Assembly: GCA_029251525.1 (NCBI GenBank)
Contig: JAQXDE010000065.1
Location: 1-64,000, forward strand
Reading direction: 5' to 3'
DNA: 64,000 bases
DNA from: Saprospiraceae bacterium
GTDB taxonomy: Bacteria; Bacteroidota; Bacteroidia; Chitinophagales; Saprospiraceae
The notes beneath the pieces are model-generated. The model worked only from the letters and a program-made list of their open reading frames with translations, was not told the DNA's origin and searched no databases. This document shows positions 36,022-44,354 of this stretch, piece by piece (the first letter of the stretch is position 1; every line of letters begins with the position of its first letter). The position numbers and the translations under genes are program-made.

Positions 36022-36591
36022 ATGGGAAAAACAGTAACTTATTTTATCCTTGCCTTAGTCATTATCTTAGGCCTAACTTATATGGCAACTCAAGCCGAAT
36101 TTTTTGCAGGGAAATCTCCAGCAACTATTCATGCTAACGATATTAGTGCCGATAAGGAAGATGATATACCTATCGAAGATGTCGAAGATGAGGACGATGA
36201 ACCTATGGATGAACATAATGATACTAGAGGTTCTACTACTTCAGATGAGGATGCTGACGATGATGATGTCATTCCTTTGGAAGGAGATGAAGAAGAATTC
36301 GTTGGAGATAATAAAGATGTGGAAGAAGAAGTTGTTCCAACAAGTTCTTTAACCACAGGAGATTATTTAGTCATTGCTGGAGCATATAAAAGTGAGGCAA
36401 ATGCTCAAGCGGAAGTAGATCGTTTGAAGGGTTCAGGGTATCCAAATGCAGAAATTATCGAATTTGACTTTTCAGATTATTATTCTGTTTGTGTTGCGAA
36501 GTATATTACAAGTGAAGATGCAAATGCTGTAGCCAATTCCATTAAAAGTAAGTCTGGAAAAAAAGCATATGTTCATAAAAAGAGAGATTAG
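36022..36591 (+). CDS. SPOR-domain membrane-anchored protein
   Basis: The protein has 189 residues. One N-terminal membrane helix (about 4-20, VTYFILALVIILGLTYMA) is followed by an acidic linker (about 42-110, runs of D and E such as DKEDDIPIEDVEDEDDEP). A C-terminal SPOR domain (about 115-187, GDYLVIAGAYKSEANAQAEV, then YYSVCVAKYITSEDANAVAN) binds denuded peptidoglycan at division sites. The linker is far more acidic than the Ser/Lys-rich linker of the other SPOR protein (20884-21831). A minus-strand serine-rich frame over the same DNA is only a shadow of this linker. It is a single gene. Confidence 0.85.
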   Translation: MGKTVTYFILALVIILGLTYMATQAEFFAGKSPATIHANDISADKEDDIPIEDVEDEDDEPMDEHNDTRGSTTSDEDADDDDVIPLEGDEEEFVGDNKDVEEEVVPTSSLTTGDYLVIAGAYKSEANAQAEVDRLKGSGYPNAEIIEFDFSDYYSVCVAKYITSEDANAVANSIKSKSGKKAYVHKKRD

Positions 36592-36668
36592 TAGAAATAT
36601 TTTTACCTCGATATAAATTGGAAAAGCGGCAGTTTAGATGACCTGAGAAAATCACTATTGTTTAATCC

Positions 36669-36905
36669 TTAGGGATATGAGGCAATAATAATTGTTTGTA
36701 ACGAAGAAAAAATAAAGGAAAACACACTGAATAATCCAATATTTCTAAAAATCCACAGAGGTTTTATTTTAAAATTTATAAAAAAAAGAACGCTCATTGG
36801 CAAAGTTAAGATGATCTCAATTGTTAGAGCAAACAAATCTATTTTGATGATCAAATTAAATATCCTGTAATTTACCTTAGTCCAAAACCCAATCATTTCT
36901 GCCAA
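36669..36905 (-). CDS. Small membrane protein of unknown function
   Basis: The protein has 78 residues. Two probable membrane helices (about 22-42, FALTIEIILTLPMSVLFF, and 51-72, FRNIGLFSVFSFIFSSLQTI) are separated by the KIKPLWIF turn. Its start overlaps the 3' end of the HTTM-protein gene by 29 bp, suggesting translational coupling. No family is recognised. The frame has hydrophobic, well-ordered composition and is in the operon position, but with so short a length it could be a chance frame. Starting at the second Met (36896) would give a product three residues shorter. Confidence 0.5.
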   Translation of the reverse strand: MAEMIGFWTKVNYRIFNLIIKIDLFALTIEIILTLPMSVLFFINFKIKPLWIFRNIGLFSVFSFIFSSLQTIIIASYP

Positions 36906-38202
36906 AATAATTCCACTCTACTTTAGCCAAGTCAACACCAGATTTAAATAATGGTTTTGCTTGGTTTCCGTTTAGTTTTACTCGACTCATTTTGCAATAT
37001 ATTTCAATATCTTCATTTCCTTTTTCTGCGTAATCTTTTTTTAATCGTTGAACAAATTGGTAGAGGAAGTCAGGCTTTGTCGCTAATGCTTTAATTTGAC
37101 TTTTAGTCAAATAATCCCTTTTTTTGACGAATATTTTTTCTTGGGTTTTTGGGATTATTATTTCTAAATTAATTGAACCTCTTTTTGTTCGTAGCATCAT
37201 TCTCCAGCTCATTCGATGTCCTTCTTCTCGCCAATTCACATCTCCTGGAATAAGGTGATGTCGAAGAGGTAAAGTAAGTTGAATGATAAAAAAAATAATT
37301 AAAGGATAAAATGTAAGAGTGTTGTTGTGGTGTTTTTGAAAAAATAAATCTGTAGCGTATGTATATTGTTTTTTTGGGAAAAATAGAATTCTAATTGTCT
37401 CAGTTTCAAAAAAGAAAATAGTTAAAGCGATCACGGTATAAGGGAAAATTCCAATTTGAAAAACAACGGAGTTAAATAGATTAAATAATACTAAACCGAA
37501 AAAAGCAAGCATTCTAGTTCTTTTCCAAATCAAAAGAGGTATAATAATAGCATCAAATATTACCCCTGAAAAAGTAATGAATTGCTGGAACCATTCCTTA
37601 CCTAGAAGTGAACCAATTAGCCAATAGTTTGTTTTATGAGAAAACGAATTTTTGATGAAATCACCGCTCCACCAACCAGGATAAAATTTTGCAACTGCTC
37701 CATAAGTAAAAACTAAAAATACTAGAGTAGCAAAGAATAATCGATTCCAGTTTGGGCAAATATGACTTTCTATTTTTGTTCTTCTCGCGTCCAAAGATGC
37801 ATAGTAATGAGGATTCATAAACACCATTCCCCAAGTGATAAGCATCACCAAATAATAATGATTATTGTATGAAGTCTTTTGCATAAAATAGGATCCAGAC
37901 CAAAGCAGCGCTAAAGCAAGGATATTGAGTTTGTATCGATAGCCAAGCATCACCATAATACTCACTATTCCCATTAATGTAAAGTAGAAATACATACCGT
38001 TTCCAGGTAATGGTTGCAGCCATTCAAATCCAAAAAAACTAAAGGTGAATTGAGGATCAATCAAAGTCTTTTTGACCCAGCCTGTTGCAATAGCACCAAA
38101 AGATTCTGTTAGCATTAAGAATCCAAAAAGCATCCTGAAGAGAACAATCTGACTATTGTCAATTGGTTTGAATAAGTATTTTTGAATTTTTGAAAAAATC
38201 AA
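36877..38202 (-). CDS. HTTM-domain membrane protein (vitamin K-dependent carboxylase-like)
   Basis: The protein has 441 residues with about seven membrane helices in the first 300 residues. The motifs typical of HTTM proteins are present: DNSQIVLFRMLFGFLMLTES, FFGFEWLQPLPGNGMYFYF, the MQKTSYNNHYYLVMLITWGM segment with conserved Asn-Asn-His, and FTYGAVAKFYPGWWSGDFIK. A C-terminal soluble part (about 320-441, GDVNWREEGHRMSWRMMLRTKRG) follows. The HTTM fold is shared with vitamin K-dependent gamma-carboxylase, but bacterial members rarely have known substrates. The LPLRHHLIPGDVNWREEGHRMSW region matches the VKGC-like group better than plain HTTM proteins. The first gene of a small two-gene operon. 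Confidence 0.88.
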   Translation of the reverse strand: MIFSKIQKYLFKPIDNSQIVLFRMLFGFLMLTESFGAIATGWVKKTLIDPQFTFSFFGFEWLQPLPGNGMYFYFTLMGIVSIMVMLGYRYKLNILALALLWSGSYFMQKTSYNNHYYLVMLITWGMVFMNPHYYASLDARRTKIESHICPNWNRLFFATLVFLVFTYGAVAKFYPGWWSGDFIKNSFSHKTNYWLIGSLLGKEWFQQFITFSGVIFDAIIIPLLIWKRTRMLAFFGLVLFNLFNSVVFQIGIFPYTVIALTIFFFETETIRILFFPKKQYTYATDLFFQKHHNNTLTFYPLIIFFIIQLTLPLRHHLIPGDVNWREEGHRMSWRMMLRTKRGSINLEIIIPKTQEKIFVKKRDYLTKSQIKALATKPDFLYQFVQRLKKDYAEKGNEDIEIYCKMSRVKLNGNQAKPLFKSGVDLAKVEWNYFGRNDWVLD

Positions 38203-38816
38203 ATTTAATAGATTTTAAAAATTTCAATAAGACAAGCTTACATCGATTTTTGACTAAAAAAATACATTTTAATCTAATCATTTGGATTTAGGTAAAATAC
38301 TAAGTCTGGTGTTCGCATTGAATTGTCTATTTAATAACTGTGTTAACTTCAAGTAATTTATTCCCTGAATTTTGTTCAAGAGAATTTAGAAAGACAATTC
38401 AAGTCACAATACCATTAATCGTTGTTGGTAGATTATCAGCATCGTAACAATATAGTAGCCCGATACATTTTTATACTCAGTTTCTTGATAAATAAGTCTA
38501 GTTGAAAATTTTGCATCTCTCTCTAATTTTCGATAAACTGACCTATTTTAAAATTGAGGTATTGTTAGATGACTGAAGTAGAAATGTTACTTTATTTGAC
38601 GGCTTTAAGTTAAAACAAAGCAATTGCTAAATCGAGTTAAAATGTGATATCTCGTGCATCCGTTTTTTAATGAATTATATTCTAATTTTTACGGGGTATT
38701 CCGCCTATTTAAATACCTTACTGATGAAAATCAGAATTTAAAAGCATTAAAAATATTTAGATTACTAGTTATCTATTCATATTGAATAAACCTTAGGTAT
38801 AATATATCGTTGACAA
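38203..38816. other. Intergenic, possible decayed minus-strand coding sequence
   Basis: There is no intact gene. On the minus strand, in shifting frames, the DNA around 38545-38330 reads KLERDAKFSTRLIYQETEYK, then YYDADNLPTTINGIVT and IVFLNSLEQNSGNKLLEVN, which look protein-like but are broken by stops and frame changes. The product cannot be named. It may be a third decayed gene. Confidence 0.3.
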
Positions 38817-39455
38817 CTATTTACGACCAAAATCGGCAGGAATTTCTCCCCATTCTTTTGTTTCCCATTTATAAATAGGATTGGTAAATGAGTTATTTTC
38901 CAACCAAGTCTCGGCACGATTCATCAATTGGAATAGTATTGAATTATCAGCACCCTTTTTTAATTTTGTATTAGCCTTCTTCCTCTTAACCCATCCAATT
39001 GCGATTCGAGAGTCTGAGTAAATAGGCAAATTAGGTCGATTCTCTTTTTGCAACAAAGCAAGTGCATGAACTAATGCGAGAAACTCTCCAATGTTATTAG
39101 TTCCTCTTTTAAATGGTCCTTGATGAAAGAGTTGCATTCCAGTTTTTGTATCTACACCTCTATATTCCATTGCTCCAGGATTCCCACTACAAGCAGCATC
39201 GACAGCAATACTGTCCCAAACAATCTTTTCACGAGCTTCAGGGCTAACCTTTTTAGTAAGTGGTTTTTTATTTTTTCCTATATAATCTGCAGCACTTCCA
39301 CCTCGGTAGGCTTGTTCAGCCTCAGTTTCGGAAGGAAAAGACTTATATTTTGCATTTGGATAGCCCTTAATGTGAACTTGACATTTTGCCCAAGAATCGA
39401 AAACTCCTGTTTCGTTTCCCTCCCAAATGACATAGTATTTTTTCTTTTTTGCCAT
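38817..39455 (-). CDS. rnhA: Ribonuclease HI with N-terminal viroplasmin-like domain
   Basis: The protein has 212 residues. The N-terminal viroplasmin/RNase H1-binding domain (about 1-52, KYYVIWEGNETGVFDSWAKC, GYPNAKYKSFPSETEAEQAY) binds RNA/DNA hybrids. The catalytic domain (about 76-212) has the active-site acids in SIAVDAACSGNPGAMEYRGV, in NNIGEFLALVHALALL and in IYSDSRIAIGWV, and the end KWETKEWGEIPADFGRK supplies the final conserved Asp. The enzyme removes RNA from RNA-DNA hybrids, including primers and R-loops. It is monocistronic, downstream of an inert intergenic stretch. Confidence 0.95.
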   Translation of the reverse strand: MAKKKKYYVIWEGNETGVFDSWAKCQVHIKGYPNAKYKSFPSETEAEQAYRGGSAADYIGKNKKPLTKKVSPEAREKIVWDSIAVDAACSGNPGAMEYRGVDTKTGMQLFHQGPFKRGTNNIGEFLALVHALALLQKENRPNLPIYSDSRIAIGWVKRKKANTKLKKGADNSILFQLMNRAETWLENNSFTNPIYKWETKEWGEIPADFGRK

Positions 39456-39550
39456 AAACTTAACTGACTTTAAAGAGTCGTTCTTTTTTGATTAAATTTT
39501 CTCAATATTCCAATGTTAAACTGTGTTCAGATTTACGGTGGAGTAATCTA

Positions 39551-40342
39551 CTATTTGCTCAAACTCAAAATTTTCATTGCCCCTTGAAGTACCAGAATGA
39601 AAACAATAGCTCCAATGATTAAATCAGGTAAATTTGATTTTAAATTATAAACTAAAATTCCAGCTACTATTACGCCCAAATTTATGATCACATCGTTTGA
39701 TGTAAAAATTAAACTGGCCTGCATATGTGCCTCTGAGCTTTTTGACTTTTGTAATAAAAATAGACAAATGCCATTTCCAATTAGTGCGAAAATAGAGATT
39801 ATAATCATTGTTGAAAAAATTGGAATTTCAACATCCTGAACGAATCTACGAATAACTTCTAAAAATCCTAAAATTGCTAAAATGACTTGAAAATAACCTG
39901 CTATTTTTGCAATATTTTTTTTCAACCTAATGGTTCCTCCAATCGCTAAAATACTAATACCATAAACAATTGCATCTGCCAACATGTCCAAGCTGTCTGC
40001 GATCAATCCCATTGACTTGGAAAAAAAACCAGTCAAACCCTCAAGAATAAAAAAAATCAAATTGATTAGTAAAACTGTCCAAAGCAATTTACGTTGCATT
40101 TTATCTTCAGAAAAATCTTGGTTTTCGACCTCTGAAGTTTCAAGATGTTTTTCACCTAGTTTTAATTTTGCCAAAGCATTTCCAATTTTTTCTTTTTTAG
40201 AAAAATGAAAGATGATCAACTTCCGATTTGGAATGTCGAAATCTAAATTTTTGATTTCAGAAATTTCAGCAAGCTTCAGTCGAATGAGATTTTCCTCCGA
40301 AGGACAATCCATTTGCGATATTTCAAAAATTGTTTTTTGCAT
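39551..40342 (-). CDS. Cation diffusion facilitator family transporter with HMA-like N-terminus
   Basis: The product is 263 residues if started at the ATG at 40342, which gives MQKTIFEISQMDCPSEENLI; the upstream ATG at 40363 would add seven residues unlike family starts. The N-terminal ~70 residues resemble an HMA metal-binding domain but with a single Cys (MDCPSEEN), so the usual CxxC site is lost. The rest is a CDF-like membrane domain of six helices (from about 90), with MGLIADSLDMLADAIVYGIS carrying the Asp pair of the metal site, and SNDVIINLGVIVAGILVY with the Asp later in the protein. The usual cytosolic C-terminal domain is missing. It probably exports a divalent cation; the metal cannot be told. 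Confidence 0.82.
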   Translation of the reverse strand: MQKTIFEISQMDCPSEENLIRLKLAEISEIKNLDFDIPNRKLIIFHFSKKEKIGNALAKLKLGEKHLETSEVENQDFSEDKMQRKLLWTVLLINLIFFILEGLTGFFSKSMGLIADSLDMLADAIVYGISILAIGGTIRLKKNIAKIAGYFQVILAILGFLEVIRRFVQDVEIPIFSTMIIISIFALIGNGICLFLLQKSKSSEAHMQASLIFTSNDVIINLGVIVAGILVYNLKSNLPDLIIGAIVFILVLQGAMKILSLSK

Positions 40343-40584
40343 TGTGGAATTTACTTTTTTCAAAAAAAATAAAAATAAACATTATTCATGCACCAAAAGA
40401 TCTATTTTTTTAATCTAATAAATAAAGATTGGAAAAGCAGCTATCCTCAAAGTATCTGTTTTTTGACTTTTATTAGAAAAGTTTAGTAAATAAAACGAAT
40501 CCAATTCACTACTTTTGTCTTTTTTAAATCCAAGGTAATGGAGCCTACCCTAAGGAAATGAGGTTATATTAACAACAGAGGACA

Positions 40585-41349
40585 ATGTTAGTCGATACAC
40601 ATACACATATTTACTTAGATCAGTTTGATGATGATCGAGCTGAAATGATGCAACGTGCCAAAGATAATGGGGTAGAAAAATTTTATTTACCTAACATTGA
40701 TAGTAGTTCAATTGATGCAATGTTAAATCTGGAAAAATTGCACCCAGGAACTTGTGTCGCGATGATGGGATTGCATCCTTGTTCTGTTAAAGAAAATTAC
40801 AAAGAAGAATTAGCAATTGTCAAAAGCTGGTTGGACAAACGGGTTTTTTGTGCAATTGGGGAGATAGGAATCGATTTACATTGGGATACTTCGACTTTTG
40901 AAATTCAAAAAGAAGCGTTCCGAACTCAGATAAAATGGGCAAAAGAACTTGATGTACCAGTTGTGATTCACTCTCGAAAATCGACTAAAGAGGTTATAGA
41001 TGTATTACGCGAAGAAAAAGATGATCGTTTGCGAGGAATTTTTCATTGTTTTGGAGGATCCGTTGAAGAAGCAAAGTCGATCATAGATTTAGGGTTTTAT
41101 TTAGGAATAGGAGGAGTGGTGACTTTTAAAAAAGCAGGATTGGATAAAACGATGGAGGATGTTCCTTTAGAAAATGTAGTTTTAGAAACAGATTCACCCT
41201 ATTTGTCTCCTTCCCCATATCGAGGAAAACGAAACGAAAGTGGGTATGTGAAATTAGTTGCTGAGAAGTTAGCAGCCATCAAAAATAGAACCTTAGAAGA
41301 GGTGGCAGAGATTACTTCTAAAAACGCTTTAGATATTTTTGAAAAATAA
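40585..41349 (+). CDS. tatD: TatD family DNase/hydrolase
   Basis: The protein has 254 residues in a TIM-barrel metal-dependent hydrolase. The metal ligands are in DTHTHIYL (H6 and H8), IGEIGIDLHWD (Glu), VVIHSRKSTKE (His), IFHCFGGSVEEA (His) and LETDSPYLSPSPYRGKRNES (Asp, the family motif). TatD proteins are 3'-5' exonucleases involved in DNA repair and fragmentation, and members are conserved across bacteria. It stands alone and is followed 15 bp later by a 21-bp-arm palindrome. Confidence 0.94.
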   Translation: MLVDTHTHIYLDQFDDDRAEMMQRAKDNGVEKFYLPNIDSSSIDAMLNLEKLHPGTCVAMMGLHPCSVKENYKEELAIVKSWLDKRVFCAIGEIGIDLHWDTSTFEIQKEAFRTQIKWAKELDVPVVIHSRKSTKEVIDVLREEKDDRLRGIFHCFGGSVEEAKSIIDLGFYLGIGGVVTFKKAGLDKTMEDVPLENVVLETDSPYLSPSPYRGKRNESGYVKLVAEKLAAIKNRTLEEVAEITSKNALDIFEK

Positions 41350-41363
41350 GAAAGATAATTTTC

Positions 41364-41422
41364 ATTTATGTCGCAGTAAAGTTGGATTCTGCTAAAGAAT
41401 ACAACTTTACTGCGACATAAAT
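41364..41422. repeat. Perfect 21-bp palindrome after tatD
   Basis: Left arm 41364-41384 (ATTTATGTCGCAGTAAAGTTG in full is 21 bp, with core TGTCGCAGTAAAG) is perfectly inverted at 41402-41422, with a 17-base loop that itself holds ATTCT/AGAAT. The structure is a strong hairpin but has no T run on either side. It follows tatD by 15 bp and could act as a transcript-end stabiliser. The core resembles that of the repeat at 32415. Confidence 0.75.
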
Positions 41423-41609
41423 AGCTGATAATCATGGATTTTAGGGGAGATAGTGTATTTTTACCAATAAAATACATTTTATGTGTTTGGAGTTTTGGAA
41501 AATTTTGAAAATTTAATTTTATTTACATTTTATGTGAATAGCCTAATACCAAAGGGTATTATTAAAAGGCATAAATTAGGACTTTAACATTGCTTTAAGC
41601 ATGGAATTG

Positions 41610-41696
41610 GGAGAGTTGGCCGAGTGGCTTAAGGCGCACGCTTGGAAAGCGTGTATACTAGAAATGGTATCAAGGGTTCGAATCCCTTACTCTCCG
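41610..41696 (+). tRNA. tRNA-Ser (anticodon GGA)
   Basis: The 87-nt gene has acceptor arms GGAGAGT / ACTCTCC with discriminator G. The D-arm is TTGGCCGAGTGG, the anticodon stem CACGC / GCGTG with loop TTGGAAA (anticodon GGA, reading UCC and UCU), and the variable arm TATACTAGAAATGGTATCAA is long, as class II tRNAs require. The T-arm is GGGTTCGAATCCC. CCA is not encoded (CTGA follows). Confidence 0.97.
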
Positions 41697-41888
41697 CTGA
41701 ACTAAATATGTATAATTACTGATCGCAAGTTGTATAGTTGAAAACTGATTAATTTTTGAACAGTTTGAAAGTTGAATTTAAAATAAAACGAATCAACCAA
41801 CTAATTATCAACCAGTATCAATTCCGGGGATTTCGGAATGAAATAATTTAATTTTTTAACTAAAAAACAATCGTAAAACCTTTTGACT

Positions 41889-42623
41889 ATGCGAAAAATT
41901 ATTGCACTTCTGCTTGTATTCGCTCTATGTATGACTACTGGAGCATTTGAAATGTTAGCTCAAGACGGCGCCGCTGCTGCTGATGATGCTGGTGGATTTC
42001 AAATTTTGAAAAAATACTTCATTGATGGAGGTTGGCAGTTTATGAGTTTAGTACTAGTTTGTTTAATCCTGGGATTAGCATTCTGTATTGAAAGAATTAT
42101 TACACTTAACATTGCTAGCGCGAATACTGACAAATTAATGTCTCAAATTGATGAGAACTTGCAGTCAGGAAATGTAGATGGCGCAATGGAAGTATGTAAA
42201 TCAACTCAAGGACCTACAGCAACTATCCTTTATGAAGGATTAAGAAATGCTAACAATGGCCCTGAAGCTGTTGAAAAAGCTATCGTTTCATACGGTTCTG
42301 TTCAGATGGGACTATTAGAAAAAGGACTAGTTTGGATTTCTCTTTTTATTGCGATTGCACCAATGCTTGGATTTATGGGTACGGTAATTGGGATGATTGG
42401 AGCTTTTGAAAAAATCGCAACAGTAGGTGAGCTTTCTCCTGCAGTAGTTGCCGATGGTATTAAAGTAGCCTTATTAACTACAGTATTTGGTTTGGTTACA
42501 GCGATTATTCTTCAAATTTTTTATAATTACATTATTTCTAAAGTAGATAGTATTGTTGGTAAAATGGAAGATGCTTCTATTTCATTAGTAGATGTTATGG
42601 CAAGCAACAATGTTTTTAAATAA
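41889..42623 (+). CDS. exbB: MotA/TolQ/ExbB proton channel protein
   Basis: The product is 244 residues from the ATG at 41889 (the TTG at 41883 would only add two). A cleavable-looking N-terminus (MRKIIALLLVFALCMTTGAF) ends at a Gly/Ala/Asp-rich stretch, as in other Bacteroidota ExbB proteins. Three membrane helices follow (about 50-70, 150-172, 190-215): FMSLVLVCLILGLAFCIE, SLFIAIAPMLGFMGTVIGMI (TolQ/ExbB signature GFMGTVIGMIGAFE) and LLTTVFGLVTAIILQIFYN. With ExbD it forms the proton-driven stator that energises TonB-dependent transport, or the T9SS-linked stator, at the inner membrane. It is first of four genes. Confidence 0.93.
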   Translation: MRKIIALLLVFALCMTTGAFEMLAQDGAAAADDAGGFQILKKYFIDGGWQFMSLVLVCLILGLAFCIERIITLNIASANTDKLMSQIDENLQSGNVDGAMEVCKSTQGPTATILYEGLRNANNGPEAVEKAIVSYGSVQMGLLEKGLVWISLFIAIAPMLGFMGTVIGMIGAFEKIATVGELSPAVVADGIKVALLTTVFGLVTAIILQIFYNYIISKVDSIVGKMEDASISLVDVMASNNVFK

Positions 42624-42647
42624 TCAATTAAAACGAAGAATAATATT

Positions 42648-43139
42648 ATGTATAAATTTTTAACCAAAAATGGGCAATCTATCTCATTTGTTGTTGGTGC
42701 ACTTCTCGTAATAGTTTTCTACGCTTTAGTCGTTTCAAGTGGCGATTACGAAACTTTCACTGCAATGGATGCTGATGGTATAAAAGATAAAGCAAGATAT
42801 GGATTTACTCTATTCGATTTCGGAATTGGTGTAACAGGCTTCCTTATTTTTGCAGGTGCTTTATTGATGTTAGGATTTGGATTGTTTCAATCCATAACAA
42901 ACATAAAAGGATCTTTAGGAGCTGTAGCAGGATTAGCCTTAATAGGGATTATCTTTGCTATTGGATATTCTACAACTCAATTGGAAACTTCAGGAGCTGT
43001 ATATGATGTAGCCTCAAAGTTTGGACTTGAAGATTCTACTAGAAAGTTTGTTGGAGGATCCATAATGACGGGTGTAGCGATGATAGGACTCGCAACTTTG
43101 GGAATCGTAGTTTCAGAAATTCGTAACTTCTTTAAATAA
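42648..43139 (+). CDS. Four-helix membrane protein of unknown function in the exbB-exbD cluster
   Basis: The protein has 163 residues with about four membrane helices (about 12-32, 55-78, 90-113, 139-160). The N-terminal helix (SFVVGALLVIVFYALVVS) and the GFTLFDFGIGVTGFLIFAG loop are distinctive. No family is recognised. It lies 24 bp after exbB and 7 bp before the first exbD, so it is co-expressed with the stator. It could be an accessory subunit, but sequence alone does not show it. Gly- and Ala-rich helices, few charged residues, and no signal peptide are visible. Confidence 0.82.
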   Translation: MYKFLTKNGQSISFVVGALLVIVFYALVVSSGDYETFTAMDADGIKDKARYGFTLFDFGIGVTGFLIFAGALLMLGFGLFQSITNIKGSLGAVAGLALIGIIFAIGYSTTQLETSGAVYDVASKFGLEDSTRKFVGGSIMTGVAMIGLATLGIVVSEIRNFFK

Positions 43140-43146
43140 ATCAACT

Positions 43147-43704
43147 ATGTTAAAGAAAAAAGGAAGCAAAGGACGACAGTCCAATGAAATTAATGCAGGT
43201 TCTATGGCGGATATCGCTTTCTTACTCTTGATTTTTTTCTTGGTAACTACTCAGATTGCAGAAGACAAAGGGGTACTAACTGTACTTCCACCTTGGTCTG
43301 ATGACGAACCTGATATTACTAAGTTAAATGAGCGAAATGTATATGCAGTATTAGTAAATGCTAATAATGATTTATTGGTCAGAAATGAACCGATGAGCGC
43401 AAGAGATTTAAGAAAGAATGCTAAGGAGTTTATTTCTAATCCAGAGAATAGACCTGATTACGCAGAGAAACCTGAAAAAGCAATTATCTCATTGAAGAAC
43501 GATAGGGGGACTAAATATGAAACTTATATCGAAGTTTTGAATGAGTTAAAAGGAGCTTATAACGAATTGAGAAATGAAATGTCTGAAAGAACACATGGTA
43601 AACCATATGAATTTTTGGATAAAGCTAAACAGAGGGTCATCAGGAATAAAATTCCATTGATTATTTCTGAGGCTGAACCTACAGCATTTGGTGAAGAAGG
43701 TTAG
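43147..43704 (+). CDS. exbD: ExbD/TolR-family biopolymer transport protein (first)
   Basis: The protein has 185 residues. A short cytosolic N-terminus precedes one membrane helix in NAGSMADIAFLLLIFFLVTTQI, where the conserved Asp (D27, of MADIAFLLLIFF) is the proton-coupling residue. A periplasmic domain follows (EDKGVLTVLPPWSDDEPD, NERNVYAVLVNANNDLLV, KAIISLKNDRGTKYETYIEVLNEL). It partners the ExbB encoded 500 bp upstream. The periplasmic domain is longer than that of a minimal ExbD, ending with a helical segment of about 60 residues (LKGAYNELRNEMSERTHGKPYE). Confidence 0.93.
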   Translation: MLKKKGSKGRQSNEINAGSMADIAFLLLIFFLVTTQIAEDKGVLTVLPPWSDDEPDITKLNERNVYAVLVNANNDLLVRNEPMSARDLRKNAKEFISNPENRPDYAEKPEKAIISLKNDRGTKYETYIEVLNELKGAYNELRNEMSERTHGKPYEFLDKAKQRVIRNKIPLIISEAEPTAFGEEG

Positions 43705-43798
43705 TGGTTTTGCTAATTTTTTTTAGTAAAACTTAATCGAAAAACTACCTTATTTATTCACGAATCTTTTTTAAACGAAAGATTTAAATTTTTTAATT

Positions 43799-44269
43799 AT
43801 GGGCAAATTTAATGAAGGTAAAGGGAAGGAAATGCCAGCTGTATCTACAGCCTCTCTTCCTGATATTATTTTTATGTTGCTTTTCTTTTTTATGGTGACT
43901 ACAGTACTTCGTGAAAATACTCTCAAGGTAGACGTAGTTACTCCTAAAGCAACTGAGTTGACAAAATTGATACACAAAACTTTGGTTAATACTATTCACG
44001 TAGGAAAGCCTAAAGAAAATTATCAAGATATATATGGTACAGCACCTATGCTTCAGTTAGGTGATAAAGTTTCTAGTCCAAGGGATATTCCTTTGTTCTT
44101 GGAAAATTTTAAGACAAAGGTACCTGAGAAAAAAAGAGGATTAATAATATCGTCTTTAAAAGTAGATGGGGATGTTACGATGGGAATTCTCCAAGACATC
44201 AAAACTAAGCTCAGACAATCGAGCCAACTCAAAATAAATTATTCTGCTAAAACACAAGAGCAAAAGTAA
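43799..44269 (+). CDS. exbD: ExbD/TolR-family biopolymer transport protein (second)
   Basis: The protein has 156 residues. The N-terminal helix VSTASLPDIIFMLLFFFMVT contains the conserved Asp. The periplasmic domain includes KVDVVTPKATELTKLIHKT and VPEKKRGLIISSLKVDGDVTMGILQDIKT. It is the second of two ExbD copies, and Bacteroidota commonly encode two that may form a heteromer. It follows the first by 94 bp, and the cluster ends in a bidirectional terminator. Confidence 0.93.
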   Translation: MGKFNEGKGKEMPAVSTASLPDIIFMLLFFFMVTTVLRENTLKVDVVTPKATELTKLIHKTLVNTIHVGKPKENYQDIYGTAPMLQLGDKVSSPRDIPLFLENFKTKVPEKKRGLIISSLKVDGDVTMGILQDIKTKLRQSSQLKINYSAKTQEQK

Positions 44270-44288
44270 TTTATTTAATAAAAAATAA

Positions 44289-44324
44289 AAAGGTCATATC
44301 GATTATTCGATATGACCTTTTTTT
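44289..44324. terminator. Bidirectional terminator after the exbB-exbD cluster
   Basis: AGGTCATATCGA (44291-44302) / TCGATATGACCT (44307-44318) is a perfect 12-bp stem with a 4-base loop and flanking A and T runs. It serves both the exb genes (+) and the DUF4293 gene (-). Confidence 0.93.
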
Positions 44325-44354
44325 ATTTTAATTTAAAAGTTCGTGGACAAATGT

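Noticed and set aside
36104-36356. Two frames (Met-rich plus strand, Ser-rich minus strand) over the SPOR gene
   Set aside because: They are shadows of the acidic Asp/Glu linker of the SPOR protein.
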